Positions 43,776 to 56,999 of a stretch of DNA of 64,000 nucleotides are shown one piece after another (position 1 is the stretch's first letter; each line of letters starts with the position of its first letter). The notes beneath the pieces are model-generated. The model made no database searches. It had not been told where the DNA came from and was given only the letters and a program-made list of their open reading frames with translations. A program made the translations under genes and the position numbers. This DNA comes from Hyaloscypha bicolor E. Taxonomy: Eukaryota > Ascomycota > Leotiomycetes > Helotiales > Hyaloscyphaceae. The stretch is from NCBI RefSeq assembly GCF_002865645.1, contig NW_020194628.1, positions 310,001-374,000 on the forward strand, written 5' to 3'.

Positions 43776-46700
43776 TGTAATGTGTATAGGGTCGCACGTG
43801 ACTTAAGGGCATGTAATAAATCTCGGATATTACAGGTATTAATTAGAGAGATTAGAGGCCCTTTGACTTTATAACTAACTACTATTTATATTATAAGTAT
43901 TAGGCTTATAAATTACTAATTATATATATATTATTGGGGCCTCCTATTTAGAGAGGGCTTCCCTGGACCTTATAAGAGAGATAGAGATTAGTTCTATACT
44001 AAATTTAATACTATAATTTCATAACTTACTAATTTATTCTATTATCTTATTACCTACTAATAAATACCTTATAAGCTAATCTCTCTATCCTTAAAGAAAA
44101 TAGTTTAATAAGTAATTATATCTCGAAATCTGCAAAATATATAACTCCTTACTAAAGCTATTTCTATAGAGAAAGTTAACCAGATTAATCCTAATACGGG
44201 TAATAGTAAAGGCTTGTCTAATACTTTTAATAGAACTCTTTAGGAGCCTCCGAGAGCTAGTAATAATAACGGAAATAATTCCGGTAATAATTAAGATACC
44301 GAGATTAATACCCGAGTTACTACTGCTCAAGCTATAGAATAGGGCTTATATACTAAAGTTAAAGCACTCTAATAAAAGCAAGAATTAGTAAATATAATTA
44401 ACTAATATATCCTATAATTAGAGTAATATAAGAGTACTTTTAGAAATACCTTATAGTTTACTATATCTTATAAAAACTCTATTTATAAGTCTATTTTATC
44501 TTCCTTAGTAATTCCTACTAGAGAACTTCCTGAAATAGGATTAGAACCTATCCTCTTTCCTAATATAATAAGCTTTAAAAGTAATCTTAATACTATTTAT
44601 TAGGAGCTATTATATAATATTCTAAAAATGTATTTAGACTAAAAAAAGCTTCTTAAGATCCAAATATCTAACTTATATTATAGAAAGTTTCTTAAAAAAT
44701 AAAGAATATTCATATTTTTCTGGAAAGTAGTTTTTAGGACCTAACCTTAGACTTATAATAAATACTTTTCTAGAATTAGCTTTACTATAAATACTCTTAG
44801 GAACAAATCTTATAATACTTGAGAGGCTATAATAAAGTAAAGCCCACTATTATATAAGGTTTATTAGAAGTAATTTAAGGCCTATTTAACTAATATATTT
44901 TAAGTATTTCAAACCTATTAATAAAATGCCTTTAAGGAATTCCGAGATCTTTATTAGAAAAATAGCAAGATAATTACCAAGTTATATATTTGGATAATTA
45001 GTTTTAAAGTTAACTAGAACTCATATCCTAAAAGAGACCGGGTCCGGACTCTTAATACTACTTTATCTAACTATAAGACTTATTAGATACTTATATTTAT
45101 TTTCTTAGGAAATAAGGCAGTATTTATTTCCGAGTAGCTTAAGAAAGCTTAGAAAGCAAAATATATTACTTATTCTAAATTAAGAAAAGTAAAAATAAGG
45201 AAATCTAGTAAGGGTAATTTTATTTCAAAAACTCTAACTTAGCGAATTCTAATTTATAAGGCTATTAAAAAAGGAAGAATAAGTTCTAAAAATTATATAA
45301 GAAATCCTTAGGTAGTACTTTAGCCTTTTTAAGGCCTTAATAAAATACTAGTTTTATTTTAGGTATAGTTTATTAGACTTATAGATAGAAAGAATACTTC
45401 TTAGGAAATATAAAGTATTTTAAGTATACTAAATAGGCTCGGCAGAACCCTAATAAGGCTAAAATTATAGAAGAGTTAAGGTGTTTATAAAAGCAGGTTA
45501 ATACTATAGCTATAGAGAAATACTCTAAAAAAGACTTTTCTAAGAAATGGAGAAAAGAAAAGGCCAAATCTTAAATATTAATAATTTTGGCTATAATAAA
45601 AAAGGCATATTACTTTATATAATTATTTAAGTAAGATTAATATAGCCAGAAATAAGTGCCTTAGAGATATATAATAGACTTAGTAATACCGGATCAGATT
45701 ATAACTTCTTTAATAATAATTAGACTCAAAGCCGGGGCTTTATTACCTTAGCTAAATATAACTAAGAATTTATAACCTTTTATAAGAACTAATTCAAGAT
45801 CTATTAAGCCTATAATCTTAAGGTATTTATTATAGATAATTATAATAAGATATATTCTTTTAAGCTCTAGTTCTATAAATATAAGAATATTAGTTCTTAT
45901 AGCCTTATTTTTAGTATAAAATTTTATAAAGTAACTCTTATATAATATATAGACTATATTAAGAAATAATAGATATATATACTTATATAGCCTAATAATA
46001 TTAAGATACTAATATTAAAAGAATTTAGTAAGAAGCTTAACCGGTACCCTGAGCTAGTATCTTAAGTCTTATTCTTAACTAAAGATAAATATAACTATCC
46101 TAGATAGTAAGCTTTATATATTTATAATAATTATTAGGTCTTTACTTTATTATATAGTTCTAGTAATATTAAATAGGAGTTTTTAATATAATAAATTAAT
46201 ATTCTCCGGAAAGAGGCCTTAGAAATACCTATCTATTTCCGGAATAATAAATATAAAGACTTCTTAGAGGTTTTTAATTCTAATAAAGCTTCGGAATTTT
46301 CTAATCTTAGTAATATTAAATACTTTATTAATATAGATAATATAATCTTATACGGGCCTTTATATAATCTATTAAAGACCTAACTAGAAGTATTATATCT
46401 ATATTTAAAGAATATACTTTATAAATATTAAATAAGGCCTAATAAAAGCCTAATAAGGATACTTATTCTTTTTGTTTCTAAAAAGAATAAAGAACTATAT
46501 CTTTATATTAATTATTATAGATTTAACTAAGTTATAATTAAGAATCGGTATTTGCTTTCTCTTATTAATAAGACCCTTAACTAGCTCTAAGAAACCAAGA
46601 TCTTTATAAAGCTAGATCTTAAGGATATATATTATTAGATAAGAATTCATAAAAATAATAAATAGAAAATAGCTTTTAGGACTTATTATAGCTATTTTAA

Positions 46701-49600
46701 ATATCTTATAATACCTTTTAGGCTAGCTAATATACTAGTTATATTTCAAATATATATTAATACTATATTTATAAAACTCCTGAATTATTTCATAATTATT
46801 TATTTAGATAATATTCTTATTTATTCCCGAAATAAGAATAAATACTATAATTATATTTGCCAGATACTTACTAGGCTATATAAAAATAACCTATTTTATA
46901 AACTTAGTAAATACAAGTTTAATATTAAGAAAATCGAATTTTTGGGCTTCCTTATTAAAATAAAAGATATTTATATAAATCCTAAATAGGTTTATAATAT
47001 TATTAAATAGCCAGAACCAGAATTATTCTATAATATCTAAGTATTTCTTGAATTTACTAATTTCTATTATAGGTTTATTTATTATTACTCTCAGGTAATT
47101 ATAGGCTTAATAAATCTTTTAAAAGAAATAGAAAAGGGCCGGAAATCCGGTTTCTTTATATAAATAAATAAAGTAGCTAAAAGTATTAAGACTTTAAAAA
47201 AAGCTTTTAGGATAATACCTATCCTAGTTTATTTTAATCTTTCTAAGAAGATTTATATTAAAACTAATATATTAAAATTCGTAATTACTAGTACTATTTT
47301 ATAATAAGTTAATTCTAGTAATAGCCTAAAATAATACTAGTATCTAGTAGTATTCTAGTTCCGGAAACTTTCCGGAGCCAAATATAACTATAGTACCTAT
47401 AATAGAAAGCTATTTATAATTATTAAAGCCTTTAAGTATTAGTACTATTACCTTAAAGAGTTCAGGTTTATAATTAAGGTTATTATAAACTATAATAATC
47501 TCTAATATTTTATAGAAATAAAGTATCTAGAAAGCTATTAAATATATTAGGTAATATATCTTATAATATATAATTTTAATATTATTTACTATAAAGGCGC
47601 CTCAAATCTAGTAAATAGACCTAGTAGAAAACCTAATTATAAAGAAGATCCTATTAATATAACTTGGCTTCTAACCTTTTAGAATAAACTAAAAAAAGCT
47701 TTTATAATTATAATTTAAAGGTTCTTATAGATATCTAAAAAGTTTCCTCTTTAGAATAGGTATTATTTAATACTTACTATATTTATAATAGCTAAGAAAA
47801 AATATTTACTATAAGACAAGTAAATAAATTATCTTATAAATTCCTTAATTATAGAATTAGTTAAGAAGCAAGATATAGGGAAATGCCTTAAAGGCTCTAT
47901 TATTATAGCTAAGATAATAAAAATATCTATAACTATATTACTTAATAAAACTAAAAACTTCTTAGTTTCCCGAGTTTTTGAATTAGATAGTTATAAATAC
48001 CTAATTCCCTATATATAAATATATATAGCTACTAAAAGAGCTATAGTACTAGCTCTTTTATCTAAATCCTTTCTAGATATTATTTAGGTAGCTTAGAGAA
48101 ATAATTCTCAATATTAGAATATCTTAAAATAAAGGCTTAATAAGAAAGATACTAAGGGAAAAGAAATCTAGAAAAATAATTCGGTACTATTTAAGAATTA
48201 TTATATCTAATAATTCCGCTTTATATTAAGAAGTTATAAAGCTTTATTATAATAATCTAATAGCTAGATACTATAGAATAAAGAAAACTCTTAAGCTTTT
48301 TAGAAGATTTTAGTATTAGGAGAATATAGAAAAAAATATTTATAATTATTATTAAGAATATAATATTTGCTAGAAAGTTAAAATAAAGAAGTATTTATTA
48401 TATAATTTACTTAGTAGTTTACTATAGCCTAAAAAACCCTAAGGTAAGATCTCTATAAATTTTATTATAGGTTTACTACTATATAAGAACCTAATAAGAA
48501 GTCCCGATTTTAATATAATTCTTATAATTATTAACTAGTATTCTAAAATAATAAAATATATTATATATTATAAGACTATTAATTCTCTAAAGCTTACTAA
48601 GATTATATAGGAATATATTTTCTTAATCTTTAGCTTCCCTAATAAAATTATTTCTAACTAAGAAATAGTATTTACTAGCTAGTTCTAGTTTATTTTTTAC
48701 TTTTACTTAATATATAAATAGTATTTAAATATAGCTTATTATTCTCAAATAAATAGTTAGATAGAAAGGCAAAACCAGGCCCTAAAATATTACCTAAGAT
48801 ATTATTATAATATCTAAAAGAATACCTAGTTTAAAAAATTATTTTTTATAAAATTTATATATAATAACTCAAAATATTAGGTTTTATAGGATATATCTTT
48901 TTATATATATTATAAATACTACTTTTAACTTTTATAAATCCTAAGAACAGGATTATAAGAAAGGTATTAGCTATATATAAGAGGCTAGAAACCCTTAAAG
49001 CAAAATAAAGAAAGCTTAAAGATTTATAGTATTATATATAAAATAACCGGGAAACCTATTATAATAAGTACTAGTTAGCTAAATACTACTTTAAAAAAGC
49101 TTAAATAATATTATTAATAAGAAATATTAAACTTAAGGCAGGAAAGCTTAAGCCAAAATTTATAGGTCTATTTAGAATTCTTAAATATATTAGTAATTTA
49201 GTATATAAGTTAGAACTACTAAATATATATAATTATTTATATCTAACTTTCTATATTTCTTTTCTTAAAAAGTATATAATAAAAAAGAATTAGAAGCCAT
49301 ATTTATATTTCTTTAAAAAACTTCCGGAATTAATAAATAATAATAAAAAATAAGAATAGAAAATAGAAGCTATTATTAATTACTAATAAGATAATAGAAA
49401 TAAGAAGTAATAGTATTTAATTAAATAAAAAGCCTGGCCTAAAGATTATAATATTTAGTTATTTGCTTTTCCTAATTTTAAAAATTCTAAGAAACTTCTA
49501 AAATTATATAATTAAAACTATAGCTTAAAATCCGAAATTATCTTTTAATAATCTCTTAAAATTAAAAAGAATTCTAAACTACTAAGAAAAAGGCCACTTA
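43776..49600 (+). mobile_element. Ty3/Gypsy chromovirus-type retrotransposon, RIP-decayed
   Basis: A less AT-rich block starting TGTAATGTGTATAGGGTCGC at 43776 has the look of a 5' LTR and leader to about 44090. A gag-like frame runs to about 45600. Reverse transcriptase follows (46380-47100): FVSKKNKELYLYINYYRFN, FRLANILVIFQIYIN and YLDNILIYS, matching the FGLxNAPxxFQ and YLDDILIYS motifs. RNase H-type sequence is at about 47150-47600. The integrase (47750-48900) ends in the conserved SQINSQIERQNQALKYYL block. A chromodomain-like end (YLIKQKAQPKDYNIQLF...FKNSKKLLKLY, about 49400-49520) is the hallmark of chromoviruses. All domains are full of TAA/TAG. A matching 3' LTR was not found. Confidence 0.75.
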
Positions 49601-52600
49601 AAAGAAAAAGAGAATCTAGATAGCTAAGAAAAGGCCTGGAATAATAATAGAAATACTCTTTTTCTAGATTTTTTTACTTATAAAAGTTTTCTAGAGTTTT
49701 ATTAAGGCTTATAAGAATTATATTTAAATTATTAGAAAAAGGTTTAGAATTAAGAAAGATTTATTATAGGTAAACTAGCTACGGATATCTTAAATAAATA
49801 AACTCTAATTCCTATAAATTTCTAATTCCCAAAGTAAGAATACTAAATACTGGCCCTATTTAGGACTTAGTAAAGAATTAGCTAATATTTTCCGGAATTC
49901 GCTTATCTCTTAATAGGATATAGTTATATTATAATAATATTAGTATTAAGAATATTAAGAGAAGCAAGTAAGGAACTTATAATAGCTATATATACCTTAT
50001 AAAAGGCCCGAACTTCTAAAATCAGGTCCTAAATAGCTATAAGTATTATATTATTAGTATTTAAAGTACTAGTAATAGACTACTTAATAATTTCGGTAGT
50101 AAGCTTAGTAATAAGATTAATATCTTAAAAGTAAACTTTATAGTATTTCTTTAAGAAATTAGTAAGTATCTAAATATATTAGAAAAAACTTATTTTTAGG
50201 ATACTAATTTAAGTAGTATTATTATCTGCCTTATTAAAACGGGAAAAAGAATTCTAAAGCTTATTAGTATTTTTCTAGTTTTTAAAAACCTAATTAATAG
50301 TATTATTTTTATTAGTATAATACTATTTAGAATATATTTTAAGAAATTTCTTAAAGATTATAATAGTATCTTCCTAGAACTAGTAAGCCTCTAATAAGTA
50401 ATAAGGAATCTAAAATCATATTAGCTTTAATAGATATTAAAGCTAAAGAACTTACTAATATATAAGACTTAGAACTCTTATTATAATAATTATAATTCTT
50501 CTTGCCAGATACTATAATATATAAAATAAAGGAATTAATAAATAAATACTTGAAATATTTCAAGTATTTACTAGTAATAGGAAAGAAAGCTATAAGATTA
50601 CCTTTATACTTATTATTATATAAGTAAATAATAAAGCCAGAAAAAGATATTATAGAATTAATTAAAAATAATTAAAGAAAACTTAAAAAAGAGCAGAAAA
50701 AGAGACTAGAAAGTAATAATAGAAAAAGTTATTATATATATAGTTATTAGAAAGGAAAAAAGTATATAATAATATAAAGAGGTTCTTTTATAGAAATAAA
50801 GAACTACCTAAATTAACTACTAGTTTTCATATTAGTCCTAATCGGAAATTAGTATAACTAATTAATATATGCTCCCAGAAGCCTTATTATTTTACTAAGA
50901 TTAATACTCTTTAAATACTAGTAAAAATATTTCTTTTTTAATAAAAAGGATATTTTGGTTTGTTTTTAAGCTTATTTTAAATAAAAGTATATTTGAATTA
51001 AATATTTTATTTACTTAAAAAAAGACAGATATATAGCTATATTAACTATTAATTATTCTTTTAGTTATTATTCTATTAAGGCTATAAACTTCTCCTAAAG
51101 CTTTTTCTAATATAATTATAACTTCTTATATTATAAAATATATATAATAATTCTTAAAAATCTATTTAAAAATCTATTTAAAATAGTTTTTTATAAGTTT
51201 ATTATTTATTTGGCCGGGCTTATCTGGTTTTTATTTAGTATATTTATTAAATAAAAGAGGGCAATATATAAAAACTACTAATATATAAATTTATAAAGTT
51301 TTAGCCTATTATAATTCCTATTTTTTTTTATAAATTATAATTAGTAGCTTTTATTTTCTAATTAATTATATTCTAGTAATTAGATTTAAACCTTTATATT
51401 ATTTTTTATATTTATTTATCTAAGGCTTATTTAGTCTAATATATCTTATATTAATTATTTGAGCTTTATTTTTATTATTTGCCTTAATATTCTTTCTCTT
51501 TTATTCTATAGTAATTTCTCTATATTTTTAAATAATCTTACTAGCTTCTTTTTTTATATTTTTTTTTTTAGCTAAATACTTCTTTTTTTATAAAGCCCAG
51601 ATCTAGTATCTTTTATCTAGTAAAAGTACTAGATAAAATTAATCTCTTTAATACTACTTCTATTTTATATATATATATATAAAACTAAAGAAATAATAGA
51701 TATACTATTTATTAATTATATTATATGATTTTTAATATAATTAATATCTTGTTTTTATATATATAATATTAATAATATAGGCTAATCTGTCTAGTTTTTA
51801 TAAATAGAAATATAGAATAATAAAATAGTAAAACTAGAAAAATAAAATAAAATTAGTAAAAAGTATTATAAAAAAGAAATTAGAGTTTATAAATACTTTA
51901 AATACTCTTTATATTTCTTTATTTTTCATAAAACTCTAAGCAGATTAAAAGATATTAATCCAGTTTTCTTAAAGAAAGAAATTATAATATATTAGCTCTT
52001 AAAAACTCTATTTTAAAATCTCTAGAAAATTATAAAGAAGTCTGTTTTATTAAACTTTTCTATATTATTAAAAACCTCTTAATAAACCTTCTTTTAAAAC
52101 TAGTATTTTAAAGATTAGAAGATAATAATATTAAGTAATTAAAGAAAATAAGTTATATATATAAATAAGCTAAAAGATTAAATATAATTCTTTTAGTAAA
52201 GATATAAAAATTCATTAGATAAATAAAACCCATATTTATTAAAAATTAAGATCTTATAGGTAATTATTTATAAAAGATAATAGTATTTAATAAAGTATTT
52301 AAAATATTACAAATTCAGGCAATTATTTATAAAACTAATAGAAAAGTATATAAATTTAATATTATTATTAAATATTTATAGGAAATATTATAAAAATAGT
52401 ATATTTCTTTAAAAATAATATATATAGGAACTTTTCTTTTATTATAATTAATTATAGCCATAATTATAACTACTTCTCGATTATCTAGATTAGTATTATA
52501 TATTATTTTATAATCCAGTAATATATATATATAATATCTCTTATTACTACTTTAATTTAAAAGCTATTCTTATTAAAATTAGATATATTCTTTATATAAA

Positions 52601-55600
52601 TATTTCATTTTCTTTTATATTTATTAAAATTAATAAAATACTTTTTAATATTCTTTATAATATATATACTTAAATATTTTATAAATATTAGTTTCTTTCG
52701 AATTTACTTTATAAACTTATAATTACAGGTAATTCAAGCTTTTATTTATTTATAAAATATAAAGGAATTAATATTACTAGTATTATAATAAACTAGCCTA
52801 AAAGTACTTATTTAAATTACTTTTAAATTAAAATTTTATTCAGATATATAAAATATTAAAAGATAATCTCTTAAAAACTCATTTTATAATACTAAGAGTT
52901 TTTTATTATATTTATTCCGAGAATTACTTATAAGATAACTCTTTTACCGAATTATTAATTAATTATATAAGACTATAAAATAAACTATAGCCTTTATTTC
53001 TTTTAGTTTAAGATTTTAATTTATAGCCTTAGAGGCCCTAGTAATTCGCTCTTTAATAGCTTCTAATTTAGGTAGTATTTTAGTAGATTAGAAAATTTAT
53101 ATATTAGTAATTTTTATATATTACTCTTTCTTATCTAGTAAATATATTAAGCAAGAATTAAATAAGTTTAATTAAACGAGTAAAGCAAATGAGTTAAATA
53201 TAGTAAAGGCTTCTATTATAGAATATTATATAAAGGGTTTAAAAGAAGCTTTATAGCTTGAAAAAAAAAGATATTAAGGGAAAAAGCTTAATTTAATAAA
53301 AGAGCTTTTAGGAAAGGCCTAATTCTTTAAAATAGCTAAAATACTAGCTATAATAGTATTTAAGGAAATAAAGGTTATAAAGGTAAAACAAGATAAATTA
53401 GATAAATAGAAGGCAAAGAAAGATATAAAAATTATAAAAGTAATAAAAGATATCTTGAAATACCAGGAGAAAAAGATAGAGAAAATAAGGAAAATAAAGT
53501 AAAAAGAGATTAATAATAAAGTAAGGAAAGAGAAATACAAAATAGAAGTTTTAAAAAGAGTAATAGTAAGAAAGATAGCTATAATAGCTAGAAATATTAC
53601 TAAGAAAGCCAAATTATTTTATATAGTAATATTAAAGATAAGGTCTTTAATTTTATTAAATTTAGGGATTTAGAAAGCAGTAATTATAAAGGAAAATAAT
53701 TTTAAAGCTATAGAAATAATATAAATATCCCGATTAGAAAAGAAGATTATTTTACTATAATGTTTTAGAAAATGAAAAATTCTAATTAGCTAATTTAATA
53801 TATCTAGTTTAATTACTTAATATCTTTAATTTTAGACTAATTAATAATATAATTATTTAATAATTAATTAATTAAGTTCGAGATAAACTAAAAATTTAAA
53901 ATATATATTAATCTTAAAAATCGATTAAATAAATAAATTTTTAAAATAAAAGTAAAATCTTTCTAATAAAAAATAAATAAATATTAATAATCGAGAATAT
54001 TATAATTATTAAACTAAAGACTTTTAATAATTTTCTTAAAAACTTAATTCTTATAATATTAGTATAAGTAAAATAATAAGTTAAAAATTTTTTACTTAAT
54101 TTTCTAAGCTTAATCTAAAAAATTAAAACTAAAAAAAAAGTATCTAGCTTAGAAACTAGTAAAATATAAAGCCTAACTTATAGATATAAATTAGTAAAGA
54201 AATAAATAAAGCAAAACAAGAGTTCTTTTAAAATAAGAAAATCTTTTTAAGTTAGGCTTAAGAAACTAAAAATAAAATAGAAACTATATTAATAATAAAT
54301 AAGTAAAATAATAAATAAAAGATAATATTTAAAATATATTAAAAAAGAAATAAGTATTTTTATTTAATTTAAAAGTTAAAGTATTAATAAGGAAATAGTT
54401 TTTTTTCGGAAATAATAATAGATTCCCGACTTAAAAAAGCTTTATATAAAGCTAATTTAGTAAACTTATATTTTAAATTTAATATAATTATTTAAAATAA
54501 AATATTATAAATCTTTTTTTATAATAATTCTTTTAATTAAATATATTAAAATAAGTATTATAATACTTATAAAAAAATAAAGTATAAAGGAACTATTATT
54601 AAAGATTTTTAAAGCCTTTTTTTATTTCGAATTAAATCTAATAAGAAATTTTAATTAATTTTATAATAGAACTTTTATTAAATAAAAAATATATTAATAT
54701 AATAATTATTATAAATTATTTAAGAAAAGAAATAATACTTGAGATTATAATAAATATAATAATAAAGTAATTTATAAGAACTTATTATTACTAATATAAG
54801 CTTTTAAAAATAATAGTTTTAAATTTAAAAAAGTAATTTATAAGAATATTATAAATAAAAATATATAAATTATTAGATATTACTTATTAATTATTTATAA
54901 TACATTATTTTAAAATATATAATTAAGTAAACTAAATAATTCTCTAATTATATATTAAGCTAATAATTAATAATTAAAATATTTTATTTATAAGAATTAG
55001 TTTACTTTTTTTTTGTTTTATAAATATTATATTAAATTAATATAATTTTAGAATAAAATTAATAAAAAAGGCAAAGAATTATTACTTATTTAAATAATAA
55101 ATAATATTATATATAAGCTATAATAATAATAGCCTAGTAATTTTAATAGAAAATTAAAAATTAAAAAAAAGATTAGGTTTTAGAATTTAAAATTAAAAAT
55201 AAAATTTAGTTTAATTTTTAAAATATTTAAACAAATAAACTAACTTATAAACTTAATATAAAGTATATTAAATATATAGTAATTAAGGTAATAGAAAGCT
55301 ATAGTTTTTAATTTAATATTTTTCTAGAAATTTATAATATATTTTATAATAAGCTTTTCTAGCTAGCTATAATAGACCTGCTATTAAATTAGTTTCAGAA
55401 TAACTTATAGCTATAATTATAGCTAGTAAGAAATAAAGATAAATATAAGATTAAATAAATTCTTAATAAAAAGTATATAAAATATAATTAAAGGCTTTTA
55501 AAAAAGCTACTTATAAAATAAATAAGCTATATCTGCTTTATATAGGAACTATATTTCGTATTTAAAGAGATAATAGTATTAGAAGTTTAAAAAGAAATAA

Positions 55601-55669
55601 TTTAATAAAAGAAGTTTTACTTATATATTTATAAAACTAGTATTTATAAATAAAAAGAAAAGTAATATA

Positions 55670-56465
55670 ATAGATCGAGATTCGATTTATATACTTAATT
55701 AGAAGCCTATATTAGATTATATAATAGAAGCCAGAGCCTTTATTATATAATATATTTCTTTAAATTAATGAAATAACTATATATTATTTAAAGAACTCAA
55801 ATATCTTAAAAAACATAGTTTTGCTTTTCTCGTTTTTTTCTTTCTTTTTTCCTTAATAATATATTAAATAAATAGAATAGAATAGAATAATAACTATTAC
55901 TTTTATTTTATTTATATATTATTTTAAGTTATTTATAAATAATTATAAATAACTTAAATAATATATATAATCTATATATATAATTAAGCTAGCCTAATTA
56001 GATAAGGCTTTTAGAAAGGCTATATCTAGTACTATTTTACTATTTAATTAGGTAATAATAGTATTTAGTAAGCGGATTAAATCTTAGTAATAATTAGTTT
56101 ATTTATTATAGAAAATCTATATTTAAATAACTTTATATAAGTATTAGCTTAGCTTATATAAGGCTACTTTATAAATACTTTAGTTTCTTTTTTTAAATTT
56201 AAATATATATTAATTTATTATAATTAATTAACTTTTATATAATCTCTATATAGTTATTTATATTATTTATAAATTATTATTTTATTTTATTTAAATTATT
56301 TAAGATATTCATTACTTTTATTTTATTTAAGTTATATATAAATTATTTATAAATAACTTAAATAACTTAAATAATTCTTTAATATACTATTTTTTAAAGA
56401 ATTCTATTTAATTAATTAAACTACTAGTTTTTTTATATATAAAGGCCTAGTCTATAATACTTTTA
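55670..56465 (+). repeat. LTR-like repeat R1, copy 4, interrupted
   Basis: The 5' part (GATTCGATTTATATACTTAA ... to about 55860) and the 3' part (ACTACTAG...GGCCTAGTCTATAAT, about 56390-56460) are separated by about 525 bp of very AT-rich DNA. The insert has inverted words (AAGTTATTTATAAATA / TATTTATAAATAACTT) near both ends, suggesting a small foldback insert. Confidence 0.5.
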
Positions 56466-56634
56466 AAGAAATAACTTATAAAATAAAAAGGCTATATATA
56501 TTTTATATAATAATTATATTTTATATTTAAAGAAATAATAATATTAAAAGCTTAAAAAGAAATTATTTAATAAAAAGAAGTTTTATTTATATATTTATAT
56601 AACTAGTATTTATAAATAAAAAAAGAAATAATAT

Positions 56635-56890
56635 AATAAGTTAAGATTCGATTTATATACTTAACTAGAAGCTTTTACTAAATTATATAATAAATATTAA
56701 AACTCTTATTATATAATGTCTTTTCTTTAATTAATAAAGCAATTATATATTATTTAAAAAGCTCGAATATTTTAAGAAATATAATTTTGCTTTTTTTTTT
56801 CTTTTTTTTTTTTCTTCTCTTTAGAAAATTCTATTTAATTAATTAAATTACTAGACTTTTTTATATAAAGGCCTGGCCTATAATATTTAT
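56635..56890 (+). repeat. LTR-like repeat R1, copy 5
   Basis: About 255 bp from AGATTCGATTTATATACTTA to AAAGGCCTGGCCTATAATAT. It aligns by eye along its length with copies 1 and 4, and its 3' end is the reverse complement of the start of copies 2 and 3. Confidence 0.6.
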
Positions 56891-56999
56891 TAATATTAGT
56901 AATATACTTATATTTCTAATATTTAAATAATTAATTATAACTTATTATAAGAAATTAAAAAAGTATTTTAAGTTAAGAAATAATTTAAATATATATATA

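Noticed and set aside
38782..53612. Open frames of 60-100 codons on the minus strand in the AT-rich island (e.g. 38782-39042, 44091-44330, 53319-53612)
   Set aside because: They are Ile/Phe/Tyr/Ser-rich, as expected from chance frames in RIP-mutated DNA, and several lie antisense to recognisable retrotransposon domains.
51000..53700. Possible pogo/Fot1-type transposase with a Lys-rich coiled-coil tail
   Set aside because: After allowing for RIP stops, no DDE block could be recognised; only the charged tail is suggestive.
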